DNA of 64,000 nucleotides, taken from positions 113,156,133-113,220,132 of the forward strand of contig NC_084463.1 in NCBI RefSeq assembly GCF_027409185.1. The letters run 5' to 3'. Below the pieces are notes generated by a model, which searched no databases, was not told the origin of the DNA, and saw nothing but the letters and a program-made list of their open reading frames with translations. The stretch is from Cynocephalus volans (Eukaryota > Chordata > Mammalia > Dermoptera > Cynocephalidae). Both the position numbers and the translations under genes were made by a program. Below are positions 47,273 through 59,879 of this stretch, one piece after another. Numbering within the stretch: position 1 is the stretch's first letter; each line of letters opens with the position of its first letter.

Positions 47273-47957
47273 TGTAAGACCCGTGCACCACGCACAAGTC
47301 CCGCACGTCGGGATGGCTCACCTCACAAAGACCATGAGCTAGAGGCCATTGCAATAAACATGAGGTTTAATTATTCCAGCATGCTGGGGTCACTTCGTCT
47401 CCAGGACAAATGTGGCCCCCCGTTTACAATACAAGCACCTTTTATACAGTTTTTCCTGAACAGATCTTTATGACAGGATGAGTTGTTGGTTATCTGTGGT
47501 GCCCTTGGATTTATGGGCAGACTTTAGAAGGCTGGCACCCCGATAGATCTAGATCTGTGGTGCCTTTATATTTACAGGTGGGCTTTAGCAGGCTGGTACC
47601 CCCGATAAGGAACGGCACTTCTCTCAATCGTATATCTTCCCTGGGGCCTGCCTGGCCAGGAGACACTTAGATAAGGTACTAGTCAGTTCCTGGAGCCGGG
47701 TGGGGGCCATTTCTTTCTTGGAATGTTTAGTGTACTTGGGCCCGCCTGCCCTGCCCTTTGTATGGCCTCTTTAGAAGCTGCTTAATAGCCCCTTAGAAGC
47801 TGCTTTACATCTCAATAGCCCCTTAAAAGCTGCTTAATAGCCCCTTAGAAGCTGCTTTACTTTGAATGTCATTAGCAAGCATTTGTTACAAAACTGTGTA
47901 CACTAAAGTTTATATTTTTCTACCCTACAATTTTACTGAAGTTTATATTTTTCTACA
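47273..47957 (-). repeat. ERV class I solo LTR with duplicated internal blocks
   Basis: A 685-bp LTR ending TG...CA (in its own orientation TGTAGAAA to GTCTTACA), flanked by a perfect 4-bp target duplication AGGT (47269-47272 and 47958-47961). On the minus strand it has a TATA-like TATAAAAGG at about 47438-47446 and ATTAAA at 47366-47371. Two internal tandem duplications are seen: a 52-bp period from 47771 to 47860 and a 61-bp period from 47494 to 47615. No internal retroviral sequence flanks it, so it is a solo LTR. Confidence 0.85.
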
Positions 47958-48029
47958 AGGTAAGACTTGCTTAGAGACCAGCCTCAGAGAGGAGATACAA
48001 CAATAACAATACGAAAGACAGAAACAAGC

Positions 48030-48670
48030 CCGGGTAGCTGTGAGATGGTGCAAAGACCTTGGTGTTGGAATGAGCAGCTGGGTTGGAGTTCTACCTCTGT
48101 CATTAGTAGCAGAATGACTTAGCCTTTCTCCGCTTCACTTTCTTCACTTGTGAAGCTGAGATGACACCACCCCCCACCAGTGTAGCTGTGAGGAGTAGAA
48201 GAGGGAACTCAAGTGAAAATTCCCAGCATGGGGCTGGATACGTGACAGCTACTCAGTGAGGAGGAATTGGATCTGAATTTAGAAAACAGATATTTATTGA
48301 GTATCTACTATGTGCCAGGTATTGTTATAGATAGTAAGAGCATGAAGATTAACAAAATAAGATTATTGCCTTCTAGAAACCCTTATTTTTTCCATGTATT
48401 TGGGGGCGGTAATGGAATGAGCAAGGGCACAGAAATAAACTAAAAAATAAGCCAACATTTGTTGACATCCTGCTGTGCGATAGTCATTCTGCTCTATGTT
48501 TTACCTATGCTATCTCATTTTATCCTCACAAGTACACTCCAAGGTATTATTCACTTTACAAAGGAAGAAACAAGTGGAGAGAAGCTCACTGCATTTGCCA
48601 AGATTGCACAGTGAGTATGTGGCAGACTTAGAATATAAAATCTCCTCAAACCTCCAATCCTCTTTTCTAC
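48030..48670. repeat. MIR (+), L2 3' end (-), MIR (-)
   Basis: Plus MIR at about 48030-48265 ('atgacttagcctttctccgc'), reverse L2 3' end at about 48280-48440 ('ctactatgtgccaggtattg') and reverse MIR at about 48460-48670 ('tgctatctcattttatcctc', 'agattgcacagtgagtatgt'). Confidence 0.7.
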
Positions 48671-49195
48671 CCCCACAGTTGGAAGCCGGCAGACAGAACA
48701 TTCCTCATTTTACCACAGCCAAATCTCAGATCTGTCTAAACCAGCATCTATCCTGTTTCTTTCCCTCCGGTTTGATGGAGGAAGTGTGCTTCTTGGTATC
48801 ACGTGGATTCTGGATCCCATAACCTCTCTTGGACCTTGCTGTGTAGATTCCCTTCTCTCCTGCATCTCCAACTGGGCCTTTCCCACCAACTCCTTCCCGT
48901 CAGCATTCAACACTCCAGCTCTCCTACATAAGAAAAACCTTCTCTAGCTCCCACGTGCCTTTCTAGCTCTCATTCCATATCTCTACCTTCCTTCACACAG
49001 AAGCTGTTTGAAAGAGCTACGCTACAGATGCAGCCACCTACTTCCTCACTTCCCATCCCTCCCACCCAGTCCAGTCTGCTTTCTGCCTCTACTTCCCAAT
49101 TAAAGCTGCTTCTCTGCCAAGTCACAAATGACCTTCAGGCTTCCTGAGCCACCTAGCCATCTTGTGTGTGTGTGTGTGTATGTGTTTTATTTCTT
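48671..49195. other. Intergenic, C/T-rich
   Basis: C/T-rich sequence with possible plus-strand L2 content around 48900-49150. A short GT run is at 49164-49179. No gene. Confidence 0.35.
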
Positions 49196-49279
49196 TATTT
49201 TAAAAAAATGTCTCATTATAGAAATACATTATACTGCTAAATGTTGCTACCCAAATATTTTAAATAAAGAACAATAGAC

Positions 49280-50390
49280 TTTTAATGTAATCTTTTATGT
49301 CTTCCTTCTTTTGTAGAATATTTTGTTTGTGAAATTCATCTGTGTTGATGTGTATAGCTATAGTTCATTTTTTATCTCTGCCTAATATTCTGTTGTGTGA
49401 ATGTAATAATCTCAATTAATCTATTTTGCAGTTGACAGACATTTGAATGTTTTATTTTGGCCTATTTGCTACTATGAGCATCCTTTACATGACTCCTGCT
49501 ACAGATGTGCAGGAGTTTCTCTGGTATACCCTAGGAATGGAATGCACAGTTGTTACCAGATGGGAGTTCCAGGTTCTTGGTCAAACTATGAAGGAAAACC
49601 TTTCAGGGGATGAAGCAAAGTCCACAGTGTGGTGGGCACCCACTCAGTGAAAGAAAAGGAAGAGGGACAGATAGATGGAACAGTCAAACAACGAGACTTT
49701 ATTGTAAAGCAAAAGTATGTGCAGAAGGGTGCGTGGGCAACCTTGTGAGTGAGAAACATCCCTGGACTCTTATGGGGAGGGTTTATATGGTGTTCTGGGA
49801 CAGGAGCGTTTCTCTATCCTAAGGAAGAAGAGCAATATTCAGCCATGGGGGATGATCTAGGGTAATTAAGGCCTAAGAGGCTGATGCAAGGTTAGATCAC
49901 CTTCCAGTCACGCATCCCTGAGTTTCTGAAGGTTTTTGGTCATGCAGAGTGGGACCACTTTTCCCTTAACTTTGTCCTTTCCAGTCTAGTGTCACAGGCA
50001 GAAGGTTGTATAGTGTTCATCTGCACTTTTGTTCCTGTTAGCGTTTAGGTACTGTGGTTTTCATAAACTGCAAAGTTCCAGGTGTAACATGATTGGTAGA
50101 GTGGTTAAGCTGCCATCAGCTTATTATGGGTTCATCAACTGCAAAACAAGGAGGTGTCTAGTGCCAATCCAATATGAATATTTATGAACTGCCTTCCTGG
50201 GGTGTGTCCCTATTCTGTCCTGCCTCACAGTGTTGATTTTACTAGATAAAAACAAATTATAGACAAAGGCAAACTAAGGATAAATTTTACCACTTTGAAT
50301 ATATGAGCTTCCATTACTCTAGATCCCAATAAACACTTGATATTATCAGATTTTTTTTTTTTTTTTTTGCCAAAGTGGTGGGTACATGAT
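49280..50390 (-). repeat. L1M 3' end, split by a solo LTR
   Basis: Complement of an old L1 3' UTR at 49280-49550 ('gttgacagacatttgaatgt', 'gctactatgagcatccttta'). It continues after the inserted LTR at 50228-50390 ('cacttgatattatcagattt'). A T run lies at 50351-50368. Confidence 0.65.
49551..50227 (-). repeat. ERV class I solo LTR, CAGT target duplication
   Basis: A 677-bp element with TG...CA ends, flanked by a perfect 4-bp duplication CAGT (49547-49550 and 50228-50231). On the minus strand it has a TATA-like TATAAA at 49783-49788 and AATAAA at 49698-49703, followed by sequence like an R/U5 start. It is inserted in an L1M 3' end. Confidence 0.85.
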
Positions 50391-50394
50391 TAAA

Positions 50395-51670
50395 ACAATA
50401 GACCTTTGAAACTATTTTTATTGAGCTATAACTTATATAACATAAAATTCACCCATTTAAAGTGTATAATTCAATGGTTTTTAGTATATGCAGAGAGTTG
50501 TGCAATCATCACCACAACCTAAGTTTAGAACATTTTTGTTACCCGTAAAGAAACTCTTTGCCCATTAGCAGTCACTGCCCTTCTCCCCTAGTCCTAGACA
50601 ATTGCTAATCTACTTTCTGTTCCTATAGATTTGCCTGTTCTGGACATTTCATATAAATGGAATCCTATGTGGTCTTTTGTGACTGGCTTCTTTCATGTAG
50701 CATAATATCTTCAAGGGTCATCTATGTTGCAGCATGTGTCAGTATGTAGGGGAACAAAACATGGCTTCCCTCTACCCTTACAGTTCTTTGGTGGGGCAAT
50801 GAATTAAATTGCCACAAGGAGGAAATTAACAGGAGGAAGAAACCATTTTAATTACATAAGTAGGCACACAAGTCACACAAAATATGAGACTCAGAGAAGG
50901 CTTAGATGATTGGAGCATCCTGGGAGGAGTGGAGCTTCCAGGGAAGGGTGGAGACACACGTTATAAGAGGGTGAGGGGAGGAAGTGTATGTCTCATTTTG
51001 CAGATAAAAGGCCTATCAGGTAATAAAAGTTGTCTCACAGCAGCTCTCAGAATGGGTGATGTCTGTCTGGGCCTGGTGTCAACCTCAGTTCCTCTCCTGT
51101 GACCCAGGAGTTAATCTTCCCTGGTTGAAGATTCCTGGGGAGGGGATTTATGACAATTGAGTTTCTTTTGGAGGATCTGTCTTCAGGAAGATAGGGGAAG
51201 TTCAGAGGAAGCCCCTACATGCATCTGCTGTTCCCCAAGTGTCCTCGGTTTGAAGTAATCAGCATACCAAAGCAGCATAACTGGGGATGGCATTTCCTGA
51301 ATTCCTTAAAGTACTTCATTTTTTCCTGTGGCCAAATAATACCCCATTGTATGGACATATCATGTTTTGTTTATCTAGTCATCAGTTGATGGGCATTTGC
51401 CTATTGTCCACTTTTTGGCTATTATGAATAATACTGCTATGAATATTCATGTACAAATTTTTGTGTAGTTGTATGCTTTTATTTCTCTTGGGGATATATG
51501 TAGGAATAAAATTGCTGAGTCACAGGGGAACTCTATGTTTAACATATGAGGACCTGCCAGACTGTTTAGCACAATGGTGCACTTGCACCATTTAACATTT
51601 CACCAGCAGTGTGTCTATTTCAATTTCTGCACATCCTTCCTAACACTTGTTATTGTCCATTGGTCTTTCA
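50395..51670 (-). repeat. L1M 3' end, split by a second solo LTR
   Basis: Complement of an old L1 3' UTR at 50395-50744 ('ttgagctataacttatataa', 'gtgcaatcatcaccacaacc'). It resumes at 51310 ('gtggccaaataataccccat', 'ttgatgggcatttgcctatt'). Together with the preceding element, two L1M 3' ends lie head to tail. Confidence 0.75.
50745..51309 (-). repeat. Solo LTR, AGTA target duplication
   Basis: A 565-bp insertion between two parts of an L1M 3' end. The flanking duplication is AGTA (50741-50744 and 51310-51313). The plus strand starts TGTAGGGG but ends TTAA, so one terminal dinucleotide has probably mutated. On the minus strand ATTAAA is at 50848-50853 and TTATAA at 50961-50966. The open frame at 50884-51102 lies inside it. 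Confidence 0.75.
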
Positions 51671-53330
51671 CCTTCTTTATCCACAGCTTTTAAAAATCTT
51701 TTATGAAATCGATGTTTGTGAAGAATGCAACAACCCCTTTCCACCTTGTGTTAATAGTGGTCTTTGTTTTAGATTTACCTGATGTTTCCTTGTGATTATA
51801 TTCAGGTTGTAATTCCTGGCCAGAACACTGCATAGATGGTGTGTCTTTCTCAGTGTGTCACATCTGGAGATGTCCATCTGTCCCTCTTGGTGATGTTAAT
51901 TTTGATCACCCAGTTGAAATATTGTTGATTTCTTCACTTTATAATTACTACTTTTTTCCTTCTTTGCAAACAACAAACAGTCTGTAGGGAAACACTTAAA
52001 GCTGGCTCAAAATATTCTGGTCTCAGTCAAAATTTCCCCCTAGATTTAGCTTTCATTGACTGTTCTTGCCATCTTTACCATGACGTTTGCGAAATGAGCA
52101 TTTTCCATCTGTAGCCCTCCCTTCACATTTACCATTTGGATCTTGCAAGGTAAGCAAGAGCTTTCTTTTCTCCTTCATTCATTTATTTATTCATTACTGG
52201 TGAGGATTCATGAGTTACTTTTTTCCCCAATGGTTTATAATTCATTACCATACTTAATTGATTTGGCCAATGAGAGTCTCTGTAATCTGGCTCCTGCATC
52301 CTTGTGACATATCCTAACCTCTCTCTCTCGCCCCCCCCCCCATACACACATGTTCTAGGTTCATCTTGTCTCTATCTCACCTCAACCCTGGAATTAGCCC
52401 CTTTTTTAAAGAGCCTGGTTCCTTTTAGTGGGGGGATGGTATTAGAAACCAAGATCTGGGTATTATGTGTGCTCGTTGGTACTGGGGTGTTTTTGTTTCT
52501 TGACCCTTTTAGGAGACAGTGCAAGGAAATATATGCATATATACAAACATACATACATATAGATACATACATATGTGCTCATAAAACATACATATTCACT
52601 TATATACACGTCTTAGAAATCATGAGATTACACTGATATTTCCATTTCCACCCCCATGGGATTCTTTCTTACCTTCCCCCAGTCCTTATCTGTATTTCTT
52701 CCCTTTCTTCCTAGTGAACCCTGGATCTCAACAATGCCAATATATTCACTCATTTCTCAATCCTGTAATACATATACAATAGTTTTAGAATTGCTTCACT
52801 TGTGCCATTACGATAAACAAACTTACTAAAACGAGTTTAGAATTTGTTCATAATTATTAAAATTCATGAAAGTTTTAGTCGGTAATAACAAGAAATCTGA
52901 AGCATATCTTGAGGACTCAGAAACCCTTGATTAACATCTGTTATAGGCCTGAAATACAAGTTCAGTTCTTAGTGCGGGGTTGGATTTATGCATATTTTCC
53001 TTCTAGGGTGAAAAGGCAGCTGTAGTTTCTTGAGAGCAGCTTTTAATTGAAGTCATGTTTGCAAATCCACTGTGTGATCCCAGAACTCATTCAAATAGGC
53101 ATTTATGCTCAATATGTCTTGAGTTTGGTCTTGTTGGAGCATGCCAGCAGACAGCAGAACTGCCAGCCACATTTCATTAGGATAGACTGCGCCAAACCGA
53201 TCACAGCAGTAGATCTACCTGCAGCCCGAGGAAACAACTTCCTGCTCTTTCAGGTGAGACTGAAAACTGCCTGCCTTCCTCTCAAAAAAAGCACAGAAGC
53301 ATCAGAAATGATCTTAAACTAGGTCCAGAC
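51671..53330. other. Intergenic; possible L1M continuation, ATAC-rich patch, then unique DNA
   Basis: 51680-52000 may be further old L1. 52530-52610 is an irregular (ATAC/ATAT)n patch. 52700-53330 is repeat-free and may be conserved non-coding DNA. The 91-codon frame at 53047-53322 shows no domain and is not called. Confidence 0.3.
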
Positions 53331-54365
53331 CAATCTGAAGATAAGCTCAGTCCCTATCTACTCCCCACCCCACGCCCCCGGCCAATTAGTCTATTATTCC
53401 CAGTTTACATTTTTGGCTCACTTCAACACTTCAATCATTGTATGTCCCCCTACATTTGTTGACTTCTAGTCTCGATGCCAGGAATGCTTAGCAATGAAGA
53501 AAGAACTTACAGCTAATAGAAGAGACCCTCCCCGCCTGAATAACACAGATTTCATTGGTGGTGAATGTCCAGGGGCCTGATAAGTTCCTTTCCTCTTTTC
53601 CCACACATGTAATATATCGATTGAGAGATAGGCAGATGGTGGTCCACATGTCTTTATTACTGGTAAAGCTAGGCTGGAGTATGTGACAGATGCCATGTGA
53701 CACCTCTCAAATACCTTTTGGGAAGAAGGAGTCATTTGCCTAGCTGCAGGGAATGCTTCCAGAAAATGACCCTCAGCCGACAGCCTTCTCCGGGGATGTT
53801 TTGGTAAAGAAAACTTTTCACCCCAGGCCACACTTCCAGAGGCAGTCTGCATCCAACATGGGGGTATAGAGGCCTGGCCCGCTCATCCCAATTTGGGACA
53901 CGTCTGTGGGGTGGCTGAGGCCTTTGCTGGGACTGCATGCTGTGGCTTCTGCCTCTGCCTGCTCTGCTTCTCTCCCCTCCCTTCCACTGGTGTCTATCCC
54001 GAGTACTCCTTTATACATTTTCTGCATGCTAATCTCAGAATTTGTCTCCTAAGGGATCTGGCTTAGAATGTGTCCAGTCAGGGAGAAAGCATCCTGGAAG
54101 AAGTTACATTTGGCTGAGTTTGGGAAACTAAAAGTAAGATAGGCAAACAGAGTATGTGATTCATTCCAGGAATCAATATCAGTGAAGACCCAGAGAACTT
54201 AGACTCAACTCCAGTATTTTTCTGCAAACCTTCCCTGTCCTCATCGCCTGATACAGTCTTCGTTGAATGAATGAATAAGAATGGGTGAGCTTTTTCCATT
54301 TATTTCACATTGTGGGTTGTGTTTGTTTGTTGGTTACAACAAAAGCACAGCAACAAACCATAGCA
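53331..54365. other. Intergenic, no recognised gene
   Basis: Open frames on the minus strand (53466-54027) are up to 128 codons and overlap one another. None shows a domain or splice context, so no gene is called. Confidence 0.3.
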
Positions 54366-54369
54366 AGCA

Positions 54370-54550
54370 GGAGTAATGACAGCTGTCATTTATTGAGCTC
54401 TCACTAGGTACCAGCACTTGACGTGTATTCTCTTATTTCTCATAATGACTTGGAGAAGCAGATACTATTATTACTTTAATTTTATAGATAAGAGAACTGA
54501 GGCTTAGACAAGTTAAGAAACTCGTGTACGGTCAAAGAGCCAGTGAGACA
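54370..54550 (-). repeat. MIR
   Basis: Complement of MIR: 'gtcatttattgagctctcac', 'gagaactgaggcttagacaa', 'ggtcaaagagccagtgagac'. Confidence 0.7.
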
Positions 54551-55765
54551 CTTGGCCATGGTGTACCACAGACTCCCTGGGGATAAAGAACCTTGAGAGA
54601 GCACAGATGAGAGTTCTGGGGACCCAGAGGGGGTTGTACGTCTCTCCCAGATGTCCATCTCCATGGCTGGTTCTGCCTCAGGAGGCTCGAGTCCAGGAGA
54701 CGTGAAACCAGGCTGTGGCTCCTTCTGCCTCCTCAATTCAGGGAAGTGGCACGAACCTGAAAGTGCCTGGCTGCTGGTGAGAGAGTCATGCTTCTGAAGC
54801 TGTGGACGGTTTCCTCTGCTTAAATGAAGAGAAACTTGATGGACAAGTTTTTCTTGCCTTTGGAAAAGAAGATGCCAGCATAAGGGTACTGCTTAGAGAT
54901 CATGCAGAGATTTTTTTTTTTCCTCCAGCAAACAGTATGTGATGAAGAAGGTGTGGGGCTGGAGAGGTGTAAGAGGAGGCCTTTAAAGAAAAGAAGGCCT
55001 GTGTGTAGGTTTCCCTTGCAGGAGAAATTTCATGCCCACAAGATGCACCATGCCTCTTGGTCCTTTTGTTCATCCATTCAGTCATTTGTTCAGCATGCAG
55101 TATATCTGTTGGGTGCCTACCCTATGCTAGACACAGTTCAAGGCGCTGGGGACACAGCAGTGAACAAGACATTCTAGATCCCAGCTCTCATGGAGCTCAT
55201 ACACTAGTGGGGGGAGGATAGGCCTACCTGGGTCCCAGCTGTCCCTGGCCCTTTCAATTCCAGTTAAGCTTGGTTATGTAACATGGATGGTCTTACTGCT
55301 TGCTGAAGGGCTGGTGCCTGGGGTTCTGCATGATTATGGTCAAGGACAGTCAGGGTGTGGGAGTGTCCACTTGCCATCCCTACCACAACCTCCTTATTTT
55401 GGGAAGACTGGATTCCATATTACCCTCTTATGTAAAGGGCTAATGCTGAAGCCATTGGCCTGGGCGTTGTGGGTGAGGGGTCCTCACCAAGCCAGCCCAT
55501 ATCCCCCTTTATTTCACCTCTGGCAGGAGTCCTGAGATGGGCCCAGATCGCCCTTCCACATGCATTAGAAATGACTTTGGTGGCCTCTTATCTAACATAG
55601 CCAGAGACCTAGAAACCTGCTGGGCTGGGGCCTGTCATGGGTGGGATCTCCAGGCGCTGGGCCATGAAACTGGCGTTCTTACTTTTCCATATGAAGACTT
55701 CTTCTGGATCAGGCAAGTCTGCTGGTCTCAAGACTCTTCTTTTTTAAGGCAAGAATCACCACTGG
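54551..55765. other. Intergenic with one L2 3' end
   Basis: Reverse L2 3' end at about 55065-55220 ('gcctaccctatgctagacac', 'gaacaagacattctagatcc'). The remainder has no gene or nameable repeat. Confidence 0.4.
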
Positions 55766-55769
55766 AAAA

Positions 55770-56020
55770 GCAGCTGTAGTGCAGCAGAAAGCACTGCACC
55801 CTAAGGCAGAGAGCAGCGTCTACTTCCAGCACCACCACCTGCTGTCTGAGTGACTGCGCAAGTCACTTAACTTCTCTGAATCAGTGTTTTCTCTTCTGTA
55901 AAGCTGAAGTTCTACTACAGTCCGTAATTCCCAAGGTTGTTAGGAAGGCTAAATAAGATAACGTATTAGAAAGGCCCAGGCCCATTGCAATCACTTAATA
56001 AACACTAGTTAGATATTAAA
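55770..56020 (+). repeat. MIR
   Basis: Plus-strand MIR: 'cagcagaaagcactgcaccc', 'gcgcaagtcacttaacttct', 'ttaggaaggctaaataagat', 'cacttaataaacactagtta'. Confidence 0.75.
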
Positions 56021-59000
56021 TATTAATTGGATGAGAAGTGATTTCAAATCAAAGCAGCATCTATTTTTGCTTGGCACTGAGGGAATTGCAGGAAGTATAA
56101 AGCAACATCCTTGTACTCAAGGAATTTTCCAGAGTTGGGTTGTAATCTTGTAGAGTTTCTAATGGCAATATTGAGTGCTCAGAATTGCTAACAATAATCA
56201 TGTGGATGAGTGTGCAAGTGTGAGAATGGGTTTCATCTACATATGCAGAGGGAATTATAGAACTAAGCAGAAAAACACATTGAGTGCACCACTGGGCAAT
56301 TTTAAGTCCCTGTGCTGCATTTGGCAGGACACTTGGTGGGGCATTGGCAGTATTCAGAGCAAAAACTTCTGAATAAGGGGGATGGGGAGCAGAGACACCT
56401 AGCCAGGAAGTTGTCCTCTTCCCACTGGCACTTAAAGAGGGTTATAAAGCCTGTCCCTTTCAGCATGATGAAAGTTAGACGTTCACTAACCTTCGGCAGT
56501 AGGTCCTTGACCAAGTGGAACTTCACTGGAAGAGAACTACAGCTTGCACATTGTTTGTTGTGCAATTAGAAACAAGAACAGGGATGGCCAGAGTTATGGA
56601 AGATGAAGACTTTGCAGGTGGAGGACAGAGAGCTCGCTGTCTGTTATTGTTTCAGCCCCGATACCATGAAGATGTGTGTCCTGTGACCACCCAGAATCGT
56701 GGTGGGACATGCCCACCATAGCACGCAGAAGAGCAGTGGGAGAACTGCAAGGATAACTGAAGAAAAGAATCCAGAACAAAAAAACAAGAAGAGCCTGCCA
56801 AAGTCACTTTGGCTTCTCCGAGTGGGGAGGGACAGACGTGACACGAGACCCATGTAGTGGTTTTAACCGGGTACCATTTTCGTTGTACCATGACTATATT
56901 TATGCTTAAGTCAACAGTTGTGTAACATGGGTATGGTTCATCATGTATTGTAGACACGGTCATTTAAAACAAATCTTTTCTCTGACGTACCCCAACAGGT
57001 ATTTCCAAGGAGAGGATGTGGATGGGCAGGTCCCATCTCCATGGAAGTCGCTTGGTGCCCTCTTGGGCAGACCAGCCAAGCTACCCCTCTGAGGGTGGGT
57101 CTGACTGAGGGTTGAGTGTGGGCCTCTCTCTCAAAAGTGGAGAACAGAATAACTGCTGCAGGAATCCACTGTCCTGGTTCACTTTTTGAATTTCTTCCTC
57201 TGTTTTCTACAATTGTGAAAGCTGCAGTCAGCTTATTTGTAGGGGCTTTGGAAATGAGGGCCATCTGACCCTGCAGCAAATGACTTTAAATGTTTTTAAG
57301 ACATTGCTAAAATGTTTGACAAGTGATTTCATGGTTCCTTTATTTCTGTGTGTCAGAGACACAGTACTAACTTCACACTATAACGTGGATGAGCAGAGAA
57401 AATATAATTTATGTTTTTTTGCATCTGATATAGCCTTCTTCCCAAGCCTACACCCAAATAGTTACCAAAGAGAAAATTTAAGTGCTCAAATTAAAACATA
57501 ACCCAATATTAAACCTAATGTTAAGGTGTATCTAGATTAATCTCTCTTGGATAACATTTCTCAGTCTCTCAGAGAGAAATCCAAGTCTTCCTCTTGTTTT
57601 ATTCCATGAGGCTTTGGCTTGGGTGTTTTGCTCAGTAGCCCTGCGTGCTGAGATCCCTCACCCTTGCCATGTTGCAAACTCCTTCGCTGGACTCTCGGGG
57701 ATCCCTGAAACCTGTCTCTACTGTACCTCACTGGACTCAGCAGAGTTGAACCTTAGGCCTTGCCTCTGCTGAGTCTGCTAGAGCCACCAGGGTGAGGAGG
57801 CTTTCCCCCAGCTCAGTGTGGACAGTCTTGGAATAAGCCTCCTCCCAGTTTATCAATGGGCTGCAGAATAGAGCCTCTGGCCTGCTTTGCTCTCCTAGAC
57901 TTATCTAGTACGTCTCCCCTCCTTGGCCTGGCAGGAGGTAGCTGGTAAGACTGCCAGCTTGCTGTCCTGCCTCCTGTCTGCTCCTTCCATCTCACACTCA
58001 TCCCTGGGCTGGGAAGCGAGAGGCCTGTCTAACTGTGCCTGCTTTATTTCCTTCCTCTAGCATGGGGGGTGCCTGGCTCCCATAAGAGACAGGTATCTTC
58101 TCCACACCATGAAGCACTCTCTGGGCCAGCTCCTCCAGGCTTGGACCCTGATAGCTAAAAAGGGAGATGAAAGAATTTGGAAAACCGCCTCTGAAGATAG
58201 TAGCCTTAGGTGCAAAGCTGTTATCCTGCTGCCTAAACTGTGACTGCCAGAGCTGAATACGACCTTGGAAATTCTCTTTGCATTCTTTCTGTCACAATAC
58301 CTAATCTACCTGAAGCATTCTATGATAAGGGTCATGTATTTGGGAAGGTACAAAAGAATAACACTTTTGAAGAACTCAAAATAGGAACTACTATCAAACC
58401 TGCTTCTCCAGAAAGGTCCGGGCATTGGTGCACCGCAACGCTGTGTGAGGGGAATGCTTCCAGTGGGAGACACTTGCGACCCCATTCAGGCCTGATGAGT
58501 CTCCATACCAGCCAAGGAGGGGATGACACTGGTGCAGCTGATGACAGAGGGAGATAAGAGCCTCTGAATGGAATAACAGGAGGGGAAGTACCTCACCGAA
58601 AGGACATCTTAAAGGGGAAAAAAAAGGAGATTGCAGGAGGCATGGCATATGAGTGGCTGAAATGGGGCTTATCAAGCAAGAACTACTCACTGTTCTCTAC
58701 TCACGAGATAGCAGTGACCAGCAATCACCCTTCATTTAATAGGCATATTTTGATAATATCTTAACTAGATTTTCTTCTTCACCTCCCCTAACCCAACCTT
58801 TTCTAAATAGTTATTTGCATGTACTTGGATAGTTCCCCTGCTGTACCATCCAGATTATCACTTGGATGGATGAGCCATCCTCTTTTCTTGAGGTAGAATA
58901 TGTGAAAAATGCACACTGCCCCTTGCTATTCATCAAGATCTCTGGCATGGTTCCAGTGAGGAGCCTGAGTTTCTACAGGGTCTTGATTGCAGGAAAGTTC

Positions 59001-59290
59001 ACAATTTAGGAGAGTGATTTAGTTCTAGCCAACCTTCCACATTGGTAGCAAGGAATTGCTACCCTGGAAGAATTGGTCATGGAAGAAGGCTCTGCCTGTT
59101 GGGAATATGCTCTGTTTTGTGGGTCATGTTCCAGCATCATTAGCTGGACTTACTCTCTTCATGTTCCCATTTCCTTTGCAAGCTGTTGTTTTGACTGGGT
59201 CAGCAGATATACTATATCTCCTGAAAACAGGGAGACCCAGGACTTCAAAACCACAAGGGGGGATAAAACCTAAAAGCTGTATGAAAGTTT
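56021..59290. other. Long intergenic stretch without recognised genes
   Basis: About 3.3 kb in which I see no gene and no repeat that I can name with confidence. Open frames (up to 112 codons, for example 56941-57279 minus) lack domains and overlap one another. Some segments (57600-57800) may be degraded LTR sequence. Confidence 0.3.
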
Positions 59291-59294
59291 TCTG

Positions 59295-59560
59295 AAATTA
59301 CTCACTTAATACATATTTATTGAGGACCTACTGTGTGCCAGGCACCATGCTCATCCCTGGAGATGCAATGATGTACAGACAGATGCAGTCTCTGCCCTCA
59401 TGGGGCTTGTGGGCTAGTGGAGGAGACAGCCATGGCAAAAGATTTGCTTGAATAAATGCACAATCACGAGTGGAGATATGTGCTATGAAAGGAAACACAG
59501 GTGCTAGGAGTGGGAAGAACTGACCTAGCTTGAGAGGGGAATGGGATAGAAATGTTTGAC
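59295..59560 (-). repeat. L2 3' end
   Basis: Complement of L2: 'attgaggacctactgtgtgc', 'gtctctgccctcatggggct', 'gctatgaaaggaaacacagg'. Confidence 0.7.
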
Positions 59561-59599
59561 CAGAGAGAATGAGTTTTTAACTAAGATTGAGAGACGAAG

Positions 59600-59877
59600 C
59601 ACTTGGATAGGAACAAGTGAGATGCAGGGAGAGTGGCATGTGACAACAGAAAATTGGAGTGATGCATCTACAAGCCAAGGATGGCAAAGGTTGCCAGCAA
59701 ACCACCAGAAGTTAGGGAGAGACAAAGAAAGACTACTGTGCAGGCTTTGGAGGAAGCATGGCCCTGCCGACACCTTGACTGCCCACTTCTGGGCTCCAGA
59801 GCTGTAAGACAATACCTTTCTGCCATTGAAGCCACTGAGTTTGTGGTGCTTTGTTAGGGCAGCCCTAGGAGACCGAT
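59600..59877 (+). repeat. MLT1-type MaLR LTR, 3' half
   Basis: 'ctacaagccaaggatggcaa', 'gccctgccgacaccttgact', 'cactgagtttgtggtgcttt', 'gggcagccctaggagaccga'. Only the 3' part is present, inside L2 sequence. Confidence 0.7.
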
Positions 59878-59879
59878 AG

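Noticed and set aside
53047..53322. A 91-codon frame with a donor-like CAG|GTGAG at about 53251
   Set aside because: No recognised domain, no convincing acceptor upstream, and no neighbouring exon. A chance frame is more likely.
53466..54027. Overlapping minus-strand frames up to 128 codons
   Set aside because: They overlap in different frames, have no domain, and lack promoter or splice context.
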